Assembly: GCA_963755195.1 (NCBI GenBank)
Contig: CAVWIZ010000002.1
Span: forward strand, 1,054,001-1,118,000
Origin: CAVQJU01 sp963755195
GTDB taxonomy: Bacteria; Acidobacteriota; Vicinamibacteria; Vicinamibacterales; CAVVIG01
Length of the DNA: 64,000 bases
Direction of reading: 5' to 3'
Shown: piece by piece, positions 20,429-29,627 of the stretch
How positions within the stretch are numbered: position 1 is the first letter of the stretch
Layout of the letters: each line of letters opens with the position of its first letter
Notes under the pieces: generated by a model
What the model saw: only the letters and a program-made list of their open reading frames with translations
Databases searched by the model: none
Told to the model about the DNA's origin: nothing
Position numbers and translations under genes: made by a program

Positions 20429-20906
20429 CACTTACTCCGCTCTATCACGATTCCTTCGAGTTGCTCGGGCGTGCGCGGCAGCTCGCGGGATCCGCTCGGA
20501 AACTTGTTCGCCTGCAGCAGGTACGACACGACGTCGACGTAGGCTCCGGTGCCGAGGCTGCCGGGCTTGTCCTTCGGCATCGATCGCTTCACGTTGTCGA
20601 ACAGGTCCTTGACGTCTTGCCGCTCCACGCCGTCATGAACGAGTCGAGCGACAGCGCCGGGATTTCCATGACGGGATCGCCGGCGAGGTCGGGGCCGTGA
20701 CACTGCTCGCAGGAGCGGCCGTAGGTGCGTTCGCCGCGAGCGGCCTGCGCGTCCGTATAGACGCCGTCCCAGACCGACTGCTTCGGCGCCGGATTCTGCC
20801 CCGCCTTCGCCGGGACCGCGCCGGCCAGGGCGATGCCCGCCGCGCAGCCAGCCGCGAACGCCAGAGCGCCGAGCCTCACGGGCCAGTTACTGTTGCGCCG
20901 CTGCAC
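20428..20906 (-). CDS. Monoheme c-type cytochrome, one frameshift
   Basis: Exported class I cytochrome c. The signal peptide reads RLGALAFAAGCAAGIALAGA; the start is either ATG 20906, which overlaps the ankyrin gene by 20 bp, or the GTG near 20879. SVWDGVYTDAQAARGERTYG leads to the heme motif CEQCHG, then a one-base shift near 20640, then LFDNVKRSMPKDKPGSLG with the axial Met and YVDVVSYLLQANKFPSGSRE. It stops with TGA 20428-20430 and is coupled to the diheme cytochrome downstream. It probably carries electrons in the periplasm for an oxidation performed by this cluster. Confidence 0.85.
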
Positions 20907-22428
20907 CGGGAGCCGGTCCGCCCGCCATCAACGTTCGAAGAAGGTCCGCCATCGCGGCACTCGGACCGGCGCCGCGGCCACGTCCGCCGCCGCCCCGCCC
21001 GGCGCCGCCGCCGACGCCCTGGGCGATATCGAGCGGCGTGCGGCCCTGTTTGTTCTTCATGTCGAGCTTCGCGCCGTGCGCGGCGAGATAGCGCACGACG
21101 TTCTGCGCGCCACGCTGCACGGCCGAATGCACCGCCGTCGTGCCGTTGGTGTTGAACGCGTTGATGTCAACGCCGCGCTCGAGGCACAGCTTGATGGCCT
21201 CAATCGAGCTGTCCTCGGTCACCGGAATCGCGACGGCATACGCGCCGACCACGGCGCCGCCGGCCGCGGAAATCATCAGCACCGTCGTGCGATCCTTCAG
21301 CGTGAGCTTGGGATCCGCGCCGGCGTCGAGCAGCACCTTCATCAGCGCCAGGTCGTTGCTCTTGGCGGCGCGCGCCAGCGGCGTCGTGCCCTCGCCAAGC
21401 GACGCGTCGCCGGTCGGCGTGTGATGCCGTCCGATGATGGGACGCTTGAGCCGCGCGTTGACGTTGGCGCCCTTCGCGATCAGCATGCGGACGATGTCGG
21501 CGGAGTCGAGCTTGTCCACGAGCTTGGGCGACGGCCGGCTGAGCATCGGCCCCATCGTGTGCATGTCCACGGCGGAATAGAGCGCGGTGGTTCCCGTGCT
21601 GTCCGCGACGTTGGGATCGGCGCCCTTCTCGATGAGCACCGCCGCCGTATCGAAATGGGCGTTCGTGATCGCATACATGAGCGCCGTCGTCCCGTCAGGG
21701 TCGGTGGCGTTGAGGTCGGCCTTGCCGTCGGCCAGCGCAGCCGCGGCGGCAGCGGCGCCGTCACGCGCCGCGTACATCAGCGGCGTCCAGCCGCCGCGAG
21801 GCAGCACGGTGACGACCATGCCGGAGGTTTCCCACTTGAATTCCGGAAAGCTCAGGAGCTTGCTGCGCTCGTTCGTGTCCGCCCCGAGCTCGATGAGCGT
21901 CTTCACGGCCGCCGCGTTGTTCTGCGACGCCGCCCACATCAGGGCGGTCTGCCCCTGCCAGTTCTCTTTGCGCGCCGACCTTCGCGCCATGCGCGACCAG
22001 AATCCTGATGACGTCCGCGCTGCCGGTGCGTGCCGCCGTCATCAGCACGGTTTCGCCTTCGGGCAGGGCGCTGTTCGGGTCGGCCCCCGCCTTGAGGAGC
22101 ATTTCGACGAGCGACGCGTTGCCGTTCTGTGCCGCCAGACCAATCGGCGTGAACCCGTAGCGGGTGACGGCTTTGGCGTTGGCGCCCAGCGCGCAGGAGC
22201 ACCTCCACCGTCGGGACGTCGTTGCCGCGGACGGCCCAGTGGAGCGCCGTCATGCCGTCGGCTTCGGCGACGTTCACGTCCGCGCGCTGACTAATCAGCA
22301 GACGGACGGCGGCGAGGTTTCCCTGCTTGACGGCATCGACCACTCGAAGGCCGTTGCCGGCTGCGCCCAGGCCCGCCACCGACAGGGCGGCCAACAACGA
22401 GGCGTAGCGTACAGGTTCTCATACGCAT
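20887..22428 (-). CDS. Exported ankyrin-repeat protein, frameshifted
   Basis: Ankyrin-repeat protein of about 500 residues. The start at 22428 or 22422 is followed, after a shift, by LAALSVAGLGAAGNGLRVVD, a signal peptide. Around a dozen ankyrin units follow, for example GMTALHWAVRGNDVPTVEVL, GETVLMTAARTGSADVIRIL, GTTALMYAITNAHFDTAAVL and GTTAVHSAVQRGAQNVVRYL. The C-terminus is Gly-Arg rich (GGAGRGGGGRGRGAG) and ends LMAGGPAPGAAAQQ. Exported ankyrin proteins next to DUF1552/DUF1592 genes are a repeated theme in acidobacteria; they likely act as scaffolds for periplasmic partners. Shifts lie near 22390, 22200 and 21980. Confidence 0.85.
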
Positions 22429-22485
22429 CTATCGACTCCGGGTCCGCGTTCTACGTCGTGCGTTTTGCGTTTTACGTTTTCCGTT

Positions 22486-23803
22486 CTACAGATCAACCCG
22501 CCCCGTGCTCTGCGTGCCGAACTTGTCGATCTCGCATCCGAACTTGTTGGCCAGATCGAGCATCAGATTCGCCAGCGGCGTTTCCTTGGCGGTCTGGACG
22601 TGACGGTTGCCCTTCAGCAACCCGGCGCCGCCGCCCGCGATGGCGATGGGCACGTTCAGGCGCGAATGCGTGTCGCTTTCGCTCATGCCGCTGCCGTACA
22701 CGATCAGCGAGTGATCGAGCAGCGAGCCGTCGCCGTCGGGCGTGTCCTGCAGCTTCTTGAGGAACTTCCCGAAGAGCGACACGTGGTACGCGTTGAGCTT
22801 CACGAGGTTGGCGAGCTTCTCCGGGTTGTTGCCGTGGTGCGACATCGAGTGATGCGGCTCGGCGAAGCCGAGGTTCGGGTAGACGCGCTGGCTGGCGTCG
22901 CGGCTCATCATGAACGTAAAGACCTTCGTCACGTTCGCTTCGTACGCCAGCGCCAGCAGGTCGAACTGAAGGGCGACGTGGTCTTCGAACGACTCCGGCA
23001 CGCCAATGGGCGCATCCGGCACGGCGACGTTCGTCGTGGCCTGCTTCTCGGCCTTCTGAATGCGCGCCTCGATTTCGCGGACGTTCTCGAGGTAGTCGCT
23101 CAGGCGCGACCGGTCCTTCGGTCCAAGACCGCCCTGCAGATCCTTGACGTCTTCTCTCACCGAGTCGAGGATGCTCTTGTCGGTCTGCATCCGCGCCAGT
23201 CGCTGGGCGCTCGTGCCGGCGCGGCCGAACATCCGCTCGAACGTGACGCGCGGGTTGATTTCCATCGGCAGCGGCGTCTTCTCGTTCGCCCACGACAGCG
23301 TGTTCATGTAGGCGCACGCATACTGCGTGTCGCAGCCGCCCACGTACCCGGTGAAGTCCTCGGTGGCCAGCTCGATCGACGGATACACCGTGTCCTGGCC
23401 GATCTGCTTGGCGATGACCTGGTCGATCGTGATCCCGTTGTGTACGTCTTCGGCGATTGTCCGCTTCGGGATCGTGCCGCTCAGCCAGGCCGCGACCGTC
23501 GTCGCGTGGCCGTCGAGCGGGTCGCACAGCTCGGACACCATGGTGATCCGGTTTCGAAACGGCTCCAGGGGCTTCAGAATCGGCGTGAACTCGAAGTTCT
23601 CGCCCACCGTCTTCGGCGTCCAGAAGCCCGGCCGCTCGCCAAGCGGCACGAACACCGCACCGAAGCGGCGCTGCGGGTTGGCCGCCGTCTTGGCCAATGC
23701 CGTCAGCGCCGGCACCATCGATTCGAGCAGCGGCAGCGCCAGGGTGACGCCCATGCCGCGCAAGAACGTCCGCCGGGGCAACGACAATCTTGGTGATGAA
23801 CAT
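22486..23803 (-). CDS. DUF1552 exported protein
   Basis: Exported protein of family DUF1552 (PF07586), related to DUF1501 and sulfatase-like periplasmic proteins. ATG 23803 has AAAGGAG 11 nt upstream; one extra base near 23787 breaks MFITK from LSLPRRTFLRGMGVTLALPL, a twin-arginine signal. The mature part has GAVFVPLGERPGFWTPKTVG, the family block CDPLDGHATTVAAWLSGTIP, VIAKQIGQDTVYPSIELATE and FAEPHHSMSHHGNNPEKLAN with a His cluster, and LIVYGSGMSESDTHSRLNVP. Length of about 438 residues is normal. It always travels with a DUF1592 partner, as here 27 bp downstream of it. The biochemical role of the pair is not known. Confidence 0.92.
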
Positions 23804-23829
23804 GGTCCGCGAGCTCCTTTAAATGGCCA

Positions 23830-26356
23830 TCAGTTGGCCGCGACCGTGACGGTTGGATTCTCGATGTCTGAAGACACCTTGATGCGCTTCTGGAACGGCG
23901 CGCTGTTGACGACGCCCAGAATGAGAGACGAGAAACGATAGTCCTGCCTCGCCGATTCGCGTACGATGCGACGCACTTCCGGCATGTCGTAGTACGCCAG
24001 TCCCCGCCCGAGCGCGTAAGTCATCAGCTTTTCGGCGACGGTCCCGACAAACAGTTCCGGCTGCTGCAGCAGCGCCTGCCGCAGCGTCACCACGCCGTCC
24101 ACCTTTGTCCCGTCCAGCAATTCGCCCGACGCGTTGATGGGGCTGCCGAGCGTCCCGCCGTCGCGCGTTCGCCATGCGCCGACCGCGTCGAAGTTCTCCA
24201 TCGACAGTCCGATCGGATCCATGATCTTGTGGCACCCCGCGCACACCGGGTTCTTGCGATGCTCTTCCATGCGCTCGCGCATCGTCAGGATCTTGCCCCC
24301 GCGGTTCGCGTCTTCGTTGAGCGGCGGCACGTTGCTCGGCATCGGCGGCACGGGCGCGCTCAAGAGATTGTCGAGCACCCACTTGCCCCGCACGACCGGC
24401 GAGGTGCGGTCGGCATGCGACGTCACCATCAGAATCGCGCCCTTGCCGAGCAACCCCTTCCGCGCTTCGTCCGTCAGCGTGACGCGCCGGTAGTGGCTGC
24501 CGTAGACGCCCGGCACGGCGTAGTGCTTCGCCAGGCGCTCGTTCAGAAACGTGTAGTCCGCCGTCATCAGATCGAGGACGTTGCGGTCTTCGCGAATGAT
24601 GCTCCGAAAGAAGAGCTCGGTCTCACGCTGAAAACCCTGACGCAGGTTGTCGTCGAAGTCCGGGAACTCCAGCGAATTCGGCTGCAAGCTTTTCAGGTTG
24701 CGCACGTACAGCCACTGGTCGGCGAAGTTGGTGACGAGCGACTCCGCCTTCGGATCGGCGAGCATCCGCCGGACCTGCTGGTTGAGGACGGCCGGCGTGT
24801 GCAGCGTGCCCAGGCCGGCGACGCGAAGCAGCTGGTCGTCGGGAATGCTGCTCCACAGGAAGAACGACAACCGGGACGCCAGCTCGAGATCGCTGACGCG
24901 GTAGATGGTTCCGGGAATCGCGTTCGGCGGGTCGCGTTCGACGCGGAACGCAAACTTGGGACTCGCCAGAATACGCTGAAGCGCCGTCTGGATGCCGGCT
25001 TCGAATGCCCCCTGTGCTGAGCGTGTCGAAGCCTGCTTGCGGCCGACGGCGTAGAACTGGTGGAGCCGCGCCAGATCGCCGCTCGACACCTGTCCCCGAT
25101 AGGCGCGGCGCGCGAGCGTCGCGATAATCCGGCGCGCGCATTCGTCTTCCGTGGCCTGGCTCGTCAAGGGGCGGTCCTTCGACTCGCTCAGGACCGCCCC
25201 GAGTGAAGTCGAAGGTCGGCACACGAAAATCTTGCGCCGGCTTGGTGTATCGCCGGGTCCCGTGGGGTTGAAGGGTCCGGTCAGGGTAAACGTGTCCAGA
25301 TGCGGATGCCCAATCGTGTCGAGCGTGTCGTTCGAACTGCGAATGAACGGCTGCAGGCGCAGCGGGTTGATCGCACCGGTCCTCTCGAGGAACGCGGCGC
25401 TGATCACGTGCGGGCCCGCCTTGAGGGGCAGGCGAATGTGCGCCCGCGCCTCGACGTCGTCTCCCGCCTTTGTCATGTTCTTCAGGTTGGCCTTGAAGTC
25501 GTCTTCGCCGCCCACGTTCGACAGATGGACGCGCGCGCCGTCGACCGTGTATTCGAGCTGATGGTCGTATTCGAGACCGCGCACGACGCCGAGATTCGTG
25601 CGGAACAGGCGAATCGAAAAGTCGTACGTGCCGTCGAGCGGCAGCGTCACTTTGGCCAGGATGCCGCCGACCGTACCCAGGGGCAGCCCGTCGATGTGAA
25701 TGTCCTGAGACGCGTCCTGGCGGATACGGAAGGTTTCGCCGGCCGGCCCGATATCGGGGTCGCCGACCGCGAGCGAGCTGATTTTCCCCGCCGCGGTGAG
25801 ATACCGCTCGAGCAGCACGGGCGAAATGCCCAACGCGTCGGCGATGTTGTCGAAGCCGTACGCCGCGTCGTCGGGCGGCAGCATCGACGACGTGTCGACG
25901 TCAAGGGTGAGGAGGTCGCGAATCGCGTTGGCGTACTCGGCGCGATTCAGCCGATGCACGAGCGGCCGCCCCGGGTTTGGATGCGCCAGGGCTTCACGGT
26001 CGAGACCGCTGGTCAGAAACGAGACGAACGCGTTCTGCGTCTCCGGAACCGGCCGCGGCGATCCCTGCGGCGGCATCATGCCGACACGCACTTTTCGAAC
26101 GACACGTTCCCACACGTCGGGGCTCGCGCCGACGTTGCCGACATCCAGCTTGTCGAGGGTCAGCCCACCGGCCTTCGCGCAATCGTTGTGACACCCGACG
26201 CAGTACTTGGTGACAACCGCCCCGGTACTCGGTGTTACTGTGAGCGGCGCTCAACGCGGGAGGCACGGGCGTCTGGGGCCCAGCCGTCAGGGGAACGCTC
26301 CACGCGGCGGACACGGTCCACGTCGCGAGAGCCAGAGCAAACACACGAGTCCGCAT
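23830..26356 (-). CDS. DUF1592 multidomain protein with cytochrome c-like start
   Basis: Large exported protein (about 840 residues) with the standard domain order PSD1-like cytochrome, DUF1587, DUF1595, DUF1592, DUF1588 and DUF1585. ATG 26356 opens the signal peptide MRTRVFALALATWTVSAAWS. After shifts near 26240 the heme site reads YCVGCHND, then VRVGMMPPQGSPRP and PLVHRLNRAEYANAIRDLLT (DUF1587). LARRAYRGQVSSGDLARLHQ is DUF1595, SRLSFFLWSSIPDDQLLRVA is DUF1592, GILMVTSHADRTSPVVRGKW-like is DUF1588 with a second heme-like CAGCHKIMDPIG, and LMTYALGRGLAYYDMPEVR is DUF1585. Two short palindromic repeats are inserted in frame (25009-25032 and 25168-25217). It is the first gene of the operon. Confidence 0.93.
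25009..25032. repeat. Dispersed repeat inside DUF1592 gene, half element
   Basis: The plus strand reads CCCTGTGCTGAGCGTGTCGA followed by AG, whose complement CTTCGACACGCTCAGCACAG is a common core of short dispersed repeats in soil bacterial genomes. It encodes STRSAQGAFE on the minus strand in place of a shorter loop between DUF1595 and DUF1592 and keeps the frame. Confidence 0.6.
25168..25217. repeat. REP-like palindromic element inserted in frame in DUF1592 gene
   Basis: GGGGCGGTCC at 25168-25177 and GGACCGCCCC at 25191-25200 form a perfect 10-bp inverted repeat around TTCGACTCGCTCA; a second pairing joins CCTTCGACT (25176-25184) with AGTCGAAGG (25207-25215). The element adds about 17 residues (PSTSLGAVLSESKDRPLT) between IFVCR and the conserved DECARRI block, where relatives run straight through. 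Confidence 0.75.
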
Positions 26357-26519
26357 CCGTTGCCCCTCAGCCTGTCGGTCCCGGTTGGTCATCGAGGCGC
26401 AACGACCACCCCAAGGACAATCGGTCTTTGTCACCGCGAAATGTACCAGAAGTGACGCTAAAACCCAAGGGAAACAAAGGTTAGCGTCGTGGCGAAACTC
26501 TCAAATTTGGGGCAAATTC

Positions 26520-27854
26520 GTGGCGGAACCTTCCAGGTCCCTCGGTTTGTCGTCGGCGACGGCCCTTGTCGTGGGCCACACCATCGGGGTGGGCATCTTT
26601 CTGACCCCCGCCGAGCTCATTGGCGGCGTGGCCTCGCCGGTGTTGACTCTCGGCTTGTGGGTCGGCTGCGGCGTCCTGGCGCTCGCGGGCGCGCTCTGTT
26701 TCGGGGAGCTTGCCGCGAGATACCCGCAGGCCGGAGGCCCTTACGTCTATCTTCGCGAGGGCTGGGGACCGCGCGTCTCGTTCCTTTATGGCTGGCAGGC
26801 GCTGTTGATCATGGACCCGGGCGTCGCGGCGGCGCTCGCCACCGGCCTCGCGTCGTACGTCGTGGTGCTGTGGCCGTCCTCGCGCGGCGCGGAACGCACC
26901 ATCGCCATTGGCGTGATCTGGGTGCTCGCGCTCGCCAACATGGCCGGCCTGCGCCTGGGCGCACGCATCCTCACCACCATCACCGGACTGAAGCTGCTGG
27001 TGCTCGTGTCTCTCCCGATCGCCGCGTTCACGATCGGCCACGGTAGCTGGGGTCATTTCGTGCCCCTGGTCGGCACGCGCGCCGGCGCGCCGCCGCTCGG
27101 CGACGCACTGGCCCTGGGTTTGGTCGCCGCATTCTTTTCCTTCGGGGGGTTCTGGGACGCCAGCCGCGTGGCCGGCGAAGTTCGTGAGCCCCGCCGGACG
27201 CTCGGCATCGCCCTGGTGTTGGGTGTCGCCTGCGTGATGCTCGTTTACGTGATGACGACCGCCGCGTTCATCTTCCTCGTCCCCGGTGAGCAGATGACCA
27301 GCGCGTCAGCGTTCGCCGAACGCGCCGGCGACGCGTTGCTCGGACCTGCCGGCCCCTCTGTGCTCGCCGCGATCGTGGTCTTGTCCGTCGTCGCGAGCCT
27401 CATGGCGCTGCTCATGATGGCGCCGCGCCTCTACGTCGCGATGAGCCGCGACGGCCTCTTCCCGGCGGCACTCGCCGCGCTCCACCCGACGACTCACGTG
27501 CCCGGCCGCGCCACGGCTGTGTTGGCCTCGCTGTCCAGCGTGTTCGTGCTGCTCGGCACGTTCCAGGACATCATTGCGTTTTTCATCTGCGCGTCGATGG
27601 GGTTCGTCGCGCTGGCCGCCGCGTCGCTGTTCGTGCTGCGGCGACGCGCGGGCGAGCCCCGCGGCTTCAGGGCGCCCGGACACCCGGCAACGACGGCGGC
27701 GTTTGTGCTGCTGGTCGCGACGGTGGTCGCGATGGTGGCCATCAACCGGCCGCGCCAGGCGCTCGCGGGCGCGGCGCTCGTCTTCCTTGGCGTGCCTGTT
27801 CACGCGGTACTCGCATCTCGCGGGGCGCTGGCGCCGGGGCGTTCGGAAAAATGA
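26520..27854 (+). CDS. APC-family amino acid permease
   Basis: Inner-membrane amino acid-polyamine-organocation permease with 12 helices (about 444 residues), intact. GTG 26520 (VAEPSRSLGLSSATALVVGH) is the best start: it directly precedes the conserved first helix with GHTIGVGIFLTP, the substrate-binding GxG motif of the family. AARYPQAGGPYVYLREGWGP is the helix 2-3 hallmark, and FFSFGGFWDASRVAGEVREP is the helix 6-7 block with the conserved Glu. In-frame codons back to 26385 lack protein character. The gene is divergent from the DUF1592 operon. The TGA at 27852-27854 lies 9 bp before the first repeat array. Confidence 0.88.
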   Translation: MAEPSRSLGLSSATALVVGHTIGVGIFLTPAELIGGVASPVLTLGLWVGCGVLALAGALCFGELAARYPQAGGPYVYLREGWGPRVSFLYGWQALLIMDPGVAAALATGLASYVVVLWPSSRGAERTIAIGVIWVLALANMAGLRLGARILTTITGLKLLVLVSLPIAAFTIGHGSWGHFVPLVGTRAGAPPLGDALALGLVAAFFSFGGFWDASRVAGEVREPRRTLGIALVLGVACVMLVYVMTTAAFIFLVPGEQMTSASAFAERAGDALLGPAGPSVLAAIVVLSVVASLMALLMMAPRLYVAMSRDGLFPAALAALHPTTHVPGRATAVLASLSSVFVLLGTFQDIIAFFICASMGFVALAAASLFVLRRRAGEPRGFRAPGHPATTAAFVLLVATVVAMVAINRPRQALAGAALVFLGVPVHAVLASRGALAPGRSEK

Positions 27855-27863
27855 AACGTGCTC

Positions 27864-28042
27864 GGCGGTCACGGTTCCCAAGGTGCTTCGGCGGCCACGG
27901 TCTCCAAAGTGCACGGCGGTCACAGTTTCCAACGTGCTTCGCGGCCACGGTCTCCAAGGTGCGGGGCGGTCACAGTTCCCAAGGTGCTGGGCGGTCACGG
28001 TTCCCAACGTGGTCGGCCGTCACGATGTCCGCGGCGCTTGCG
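27864..28042 (+). repeat. Left array of ~25-bp tandem repeats
   Basis: Six good units and one degenerate one, starting at 27864, 27890, 27915, 27941, 27965, 27990 and 28015. The consensus is GGCGGTCACGGTTCCCAAGG followed by TGCTC; unit lengths are 24 to 26 bp with no spacer. Two flavours alternate: GTCACGGTTCCC and GCCACGGTCTCC. The array starts 9 bp after the permease stop and overlaps the 3' end of the four-helix-bundle gene. The right array at 28445-28770 has the same unit in the opposite orientation. Confidence 0.92.
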
Positions 28043-28417
28043 TGACTCCGCGTCTGCCTGGCGCTGTTTCGCGCGCAGCAGGTTGGTCGTGGCGTTGAGC
28101 GCAGCGCGCGCCAGGTTTGACAGACGCGAATAGAGCTTCGCGTCGAGATAGCCGCGGTCGCGGCCGTCGATCAGATGGTTTTGCGTTTCCATCATCGACG
28201 CTCGGGCGAACTCCAGAAAGCGGGCAAACTCGCGCGGCCGGAAGCGCCCGAATCCTTCACTGATATTGCTCGGAACCGACGCGCTCGACTCACGAATCTG
28301 ATCGCGATATTTGAAATCCCTTGCTGCCGCCCCGGTGGCAGTAAACGCCAACACTTCGCGCTTCAATTCGCGAGACAGCTGCCATGCCACGAGATCTCGA
28401 AAGTCGCGGACGCCCAT
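27995..28417 (-). CDS. Four-helix-bundle protein (S23 / 23S rRNA-IVP family)
   Basis: A 140-residue protein of the four helix bundle family (TIGR02436, S23 or intervening-sequence protein). ATG 28417 gives MGVRDFRDLVAWQLSRELKR; the family signatures follow: FKYRDQIRESSASVPSNISE (the SVPSNIAEG motif), GFGRFRPREFARFLEFARAS and ETQNHLIDGRDRGYLDAKLY. LSNLARAALNATTNLLRAKQ closes the bundle. The last ten or so codons (RGHRDGRPRWEP) and the TGA lie inside the left repeat array. Relatives form pentameric bundles like Avd of diversity-generating retroelements; most stand alone and have no known function. No reverse transcriptase or rRNA gene is near. The start lies 27 bp from the right array. Confidence 0.88.
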   Translation of the reverse strand: MGVRDFRDLVAWQLSRELKREVLAFTATGAAARDFKYRDQIRESSASVPSNISEGFGRFRPREFARFLEFARASMMETQNHLIDGRDRGYLDAKLYSRLSNLARAALNATTNLLRAKQRQADAESRKRRGHRDGRPRWEP

Positions 28418-28444
28418 AGGTTTCTCAGAGGCACACCTCGTGCC

Positions 28445-28770
28445 AGCACTTTGGGAACCGTGACCGCCATGCACCTTGAGAACCGTGGCCGCCAAGCACT
28501 TTGGAAACCGTGACCGCCAAGCACGTTGGAAACCGTGACCGCCATGCACCTTGGGAACCGTGGCCGCGGAGCACTTTGCGAACCGTGGCCGCCCAGCACC
28601 CTGGAAACCGTGACCGCCATGCACCTTGCGACCGTGGCCGCGGAGCACTTTGGGAACCGTGGCCGCGGAGCACTTTGGGAACCGTGACCGTCGAGCCCCG
28701 TGGAAACCGTGACCGTCGAGCACCGTGGAAACCGTGACCGCGAAGCACTTTGGAAACCGTGGCCGTGGAG
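28445..28770 (-). repeat. Right array of ~25-bp tandem repeats, inverted to the left array
   Basis: Thirteen contiguous units of 24-26 bp, plus-strand form AGCACTTTGGGAACCGTGAC followed by CGCC. Compared with the left array the orientation is reversed, so both arrays point away from or toward the gene between them. Units vary at a few positions (CTTTGGGA, CGTTGGAA, CCTTGAGA; GTGACC or GTGGCC) while AACCGTG is nearly constant. It fills the whole space between the four-helix-bundle start and the TIM-barrel start, ending 13 bp before the latter. Confidence 0.92.
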
Positions 28771-28783
28771 TAAACTTCGCCGA

Positions 28784-29626
28784 ATGACGATGATCTCGCG
28801 GCGTGAGGCGTTGGCGGCCGCAGCCCTGCCCTTCGCCTTGCCCCTGTTCGCCAACCGCGTCGTCAAGAGCGGCCGGCTGAAGCAGGCGGTGACTCGATGG
28901 ACGTATCGCTCGATCGCACTGCCGGCCCTGTGCCGCGCGGTGGCCGACATGGGGCTGACCGCCATCGACCTGCTCGAGGAGCCCGACTGGGCGGTCGTGC
29001 GGCAGTTCGGCCTCGTCTGCTCGATGGGCTACGCCGGCGGCGGGTCGATTCCCGACGGCCTGAACGTGAAAGGCAACCACGACGCCATCGTCGCGAACTT
29101 CGCGCGGCTCATCCCGAGGGCCGAAGCCGAGCGCGTGCCGAACGTCATCACGTTCTTCGGCAACCGGCGCGGCATGAGCGATCGCGAAGCCGTTGACACC
29201 TGCGTGGCGGGGCTGAACCGGGTCAAGGGGATCGCTGAAGACCACGGCGTCACCGTGTGCGTGGAGCTGCTCAACAGCAAGATCGATCACAAGGACTATC
29301 AGGGCGATCACACGGCATTTGGCGTGGAGGTCGTCAAGGCCGTCGCGTCACCCCGAGTGAAGCTGCTCTACGACATCTACCACATGCAGATCATGGAAGG
29401 CGACGTCATCCGGACGATTCGCGCCAATCGCGACGTCATCGGACACTTTCACACGGGCGGCGTCCCGGGCCGCCACGAGCTCGACGAAACGCAAGAGATC
29501 AACTGGCGCGCGGTGTGCCGGGCCATCGCCGACAGCGGCTTCACCGGCTACCTCGCGCACGAATTCACCCCGACGCGCGATCCGCTGACAGCGCTCGCCG
29601 AAGCGGTGGCGCTCTGTGACGTGTGA
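28784..29626 (+). CDS. Hydroxypyruvate isomerase-like TIM-barrel protein, exported
   Basis: A 280-residue protein of the AP_endonuc_2/xylose isomerase-like superfamily, closest in pattern to hydroxypyruvate isomerases. A twin-arginine-like signal opens it (MTMISRREALAAAALPFALP). The barrel shows ALCRAVADMGLTAIDLLEEP, VTVCVELLNSKIDHKDYQGD with the metal-binding Glu, VKLLYDIYHMQIMEGDVI with Asp and His, and GYLAHEFTP with the last catalytic Glu. It is intact. The next gene starts 2 bp after its stop, so the two form a unit for sugar-acid or ketose use in the periplasm. Confidence 0.85.
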   Translation: MTMISRREALAAAALPFALPLFANRVVKSGRLKQAVTRWTYRSIALPALCRAVADMGLTAIDLLEEPDWAVVRQFGLVCSMGYAGGGSIPDGLNVKGNHDAIVANFARLIPRAEAERVPNVITFFGNRRGMSDREAVDTCVAGLNRVKGIAEDHGVTVCVELLNSKIDHKDYQGDHTAFGVEVVKAVASPRVKLLYDIYHMQIMEGDVIRTIRANRDVIGHFHTGGVPGRHELDETQEINWRAVCRAIADSGFTGYLAHEFTPTRDPLTALAEAVALCDV

Positions 29627-29627
29627 C

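Noticed and set aside
22465..23796. A 443-residue plus-strand gene
   Set aside because: Antisense shadow of the DUF1552 gene, Arg- and Val-rich with no family motifs.
27995..28417. Diversity-generating retroelement with Avd-like protein
   Set aside because: No reverse transcriptase and no template/variable repeat pair with adenine-biased changes; the repeats are short tandem units.
27864..28770. CRISPR array
   Set aside because: Units follow each other with no spacers, vary in sequence and length, and no cas gene is near.
27995..29311. A single 438-residue minus-strand protein
   Set aside because: The open frame runs antisense through the TIM-barrel gene and then the repeat array before reaching the real start at 28417; only the last part is protein-like.
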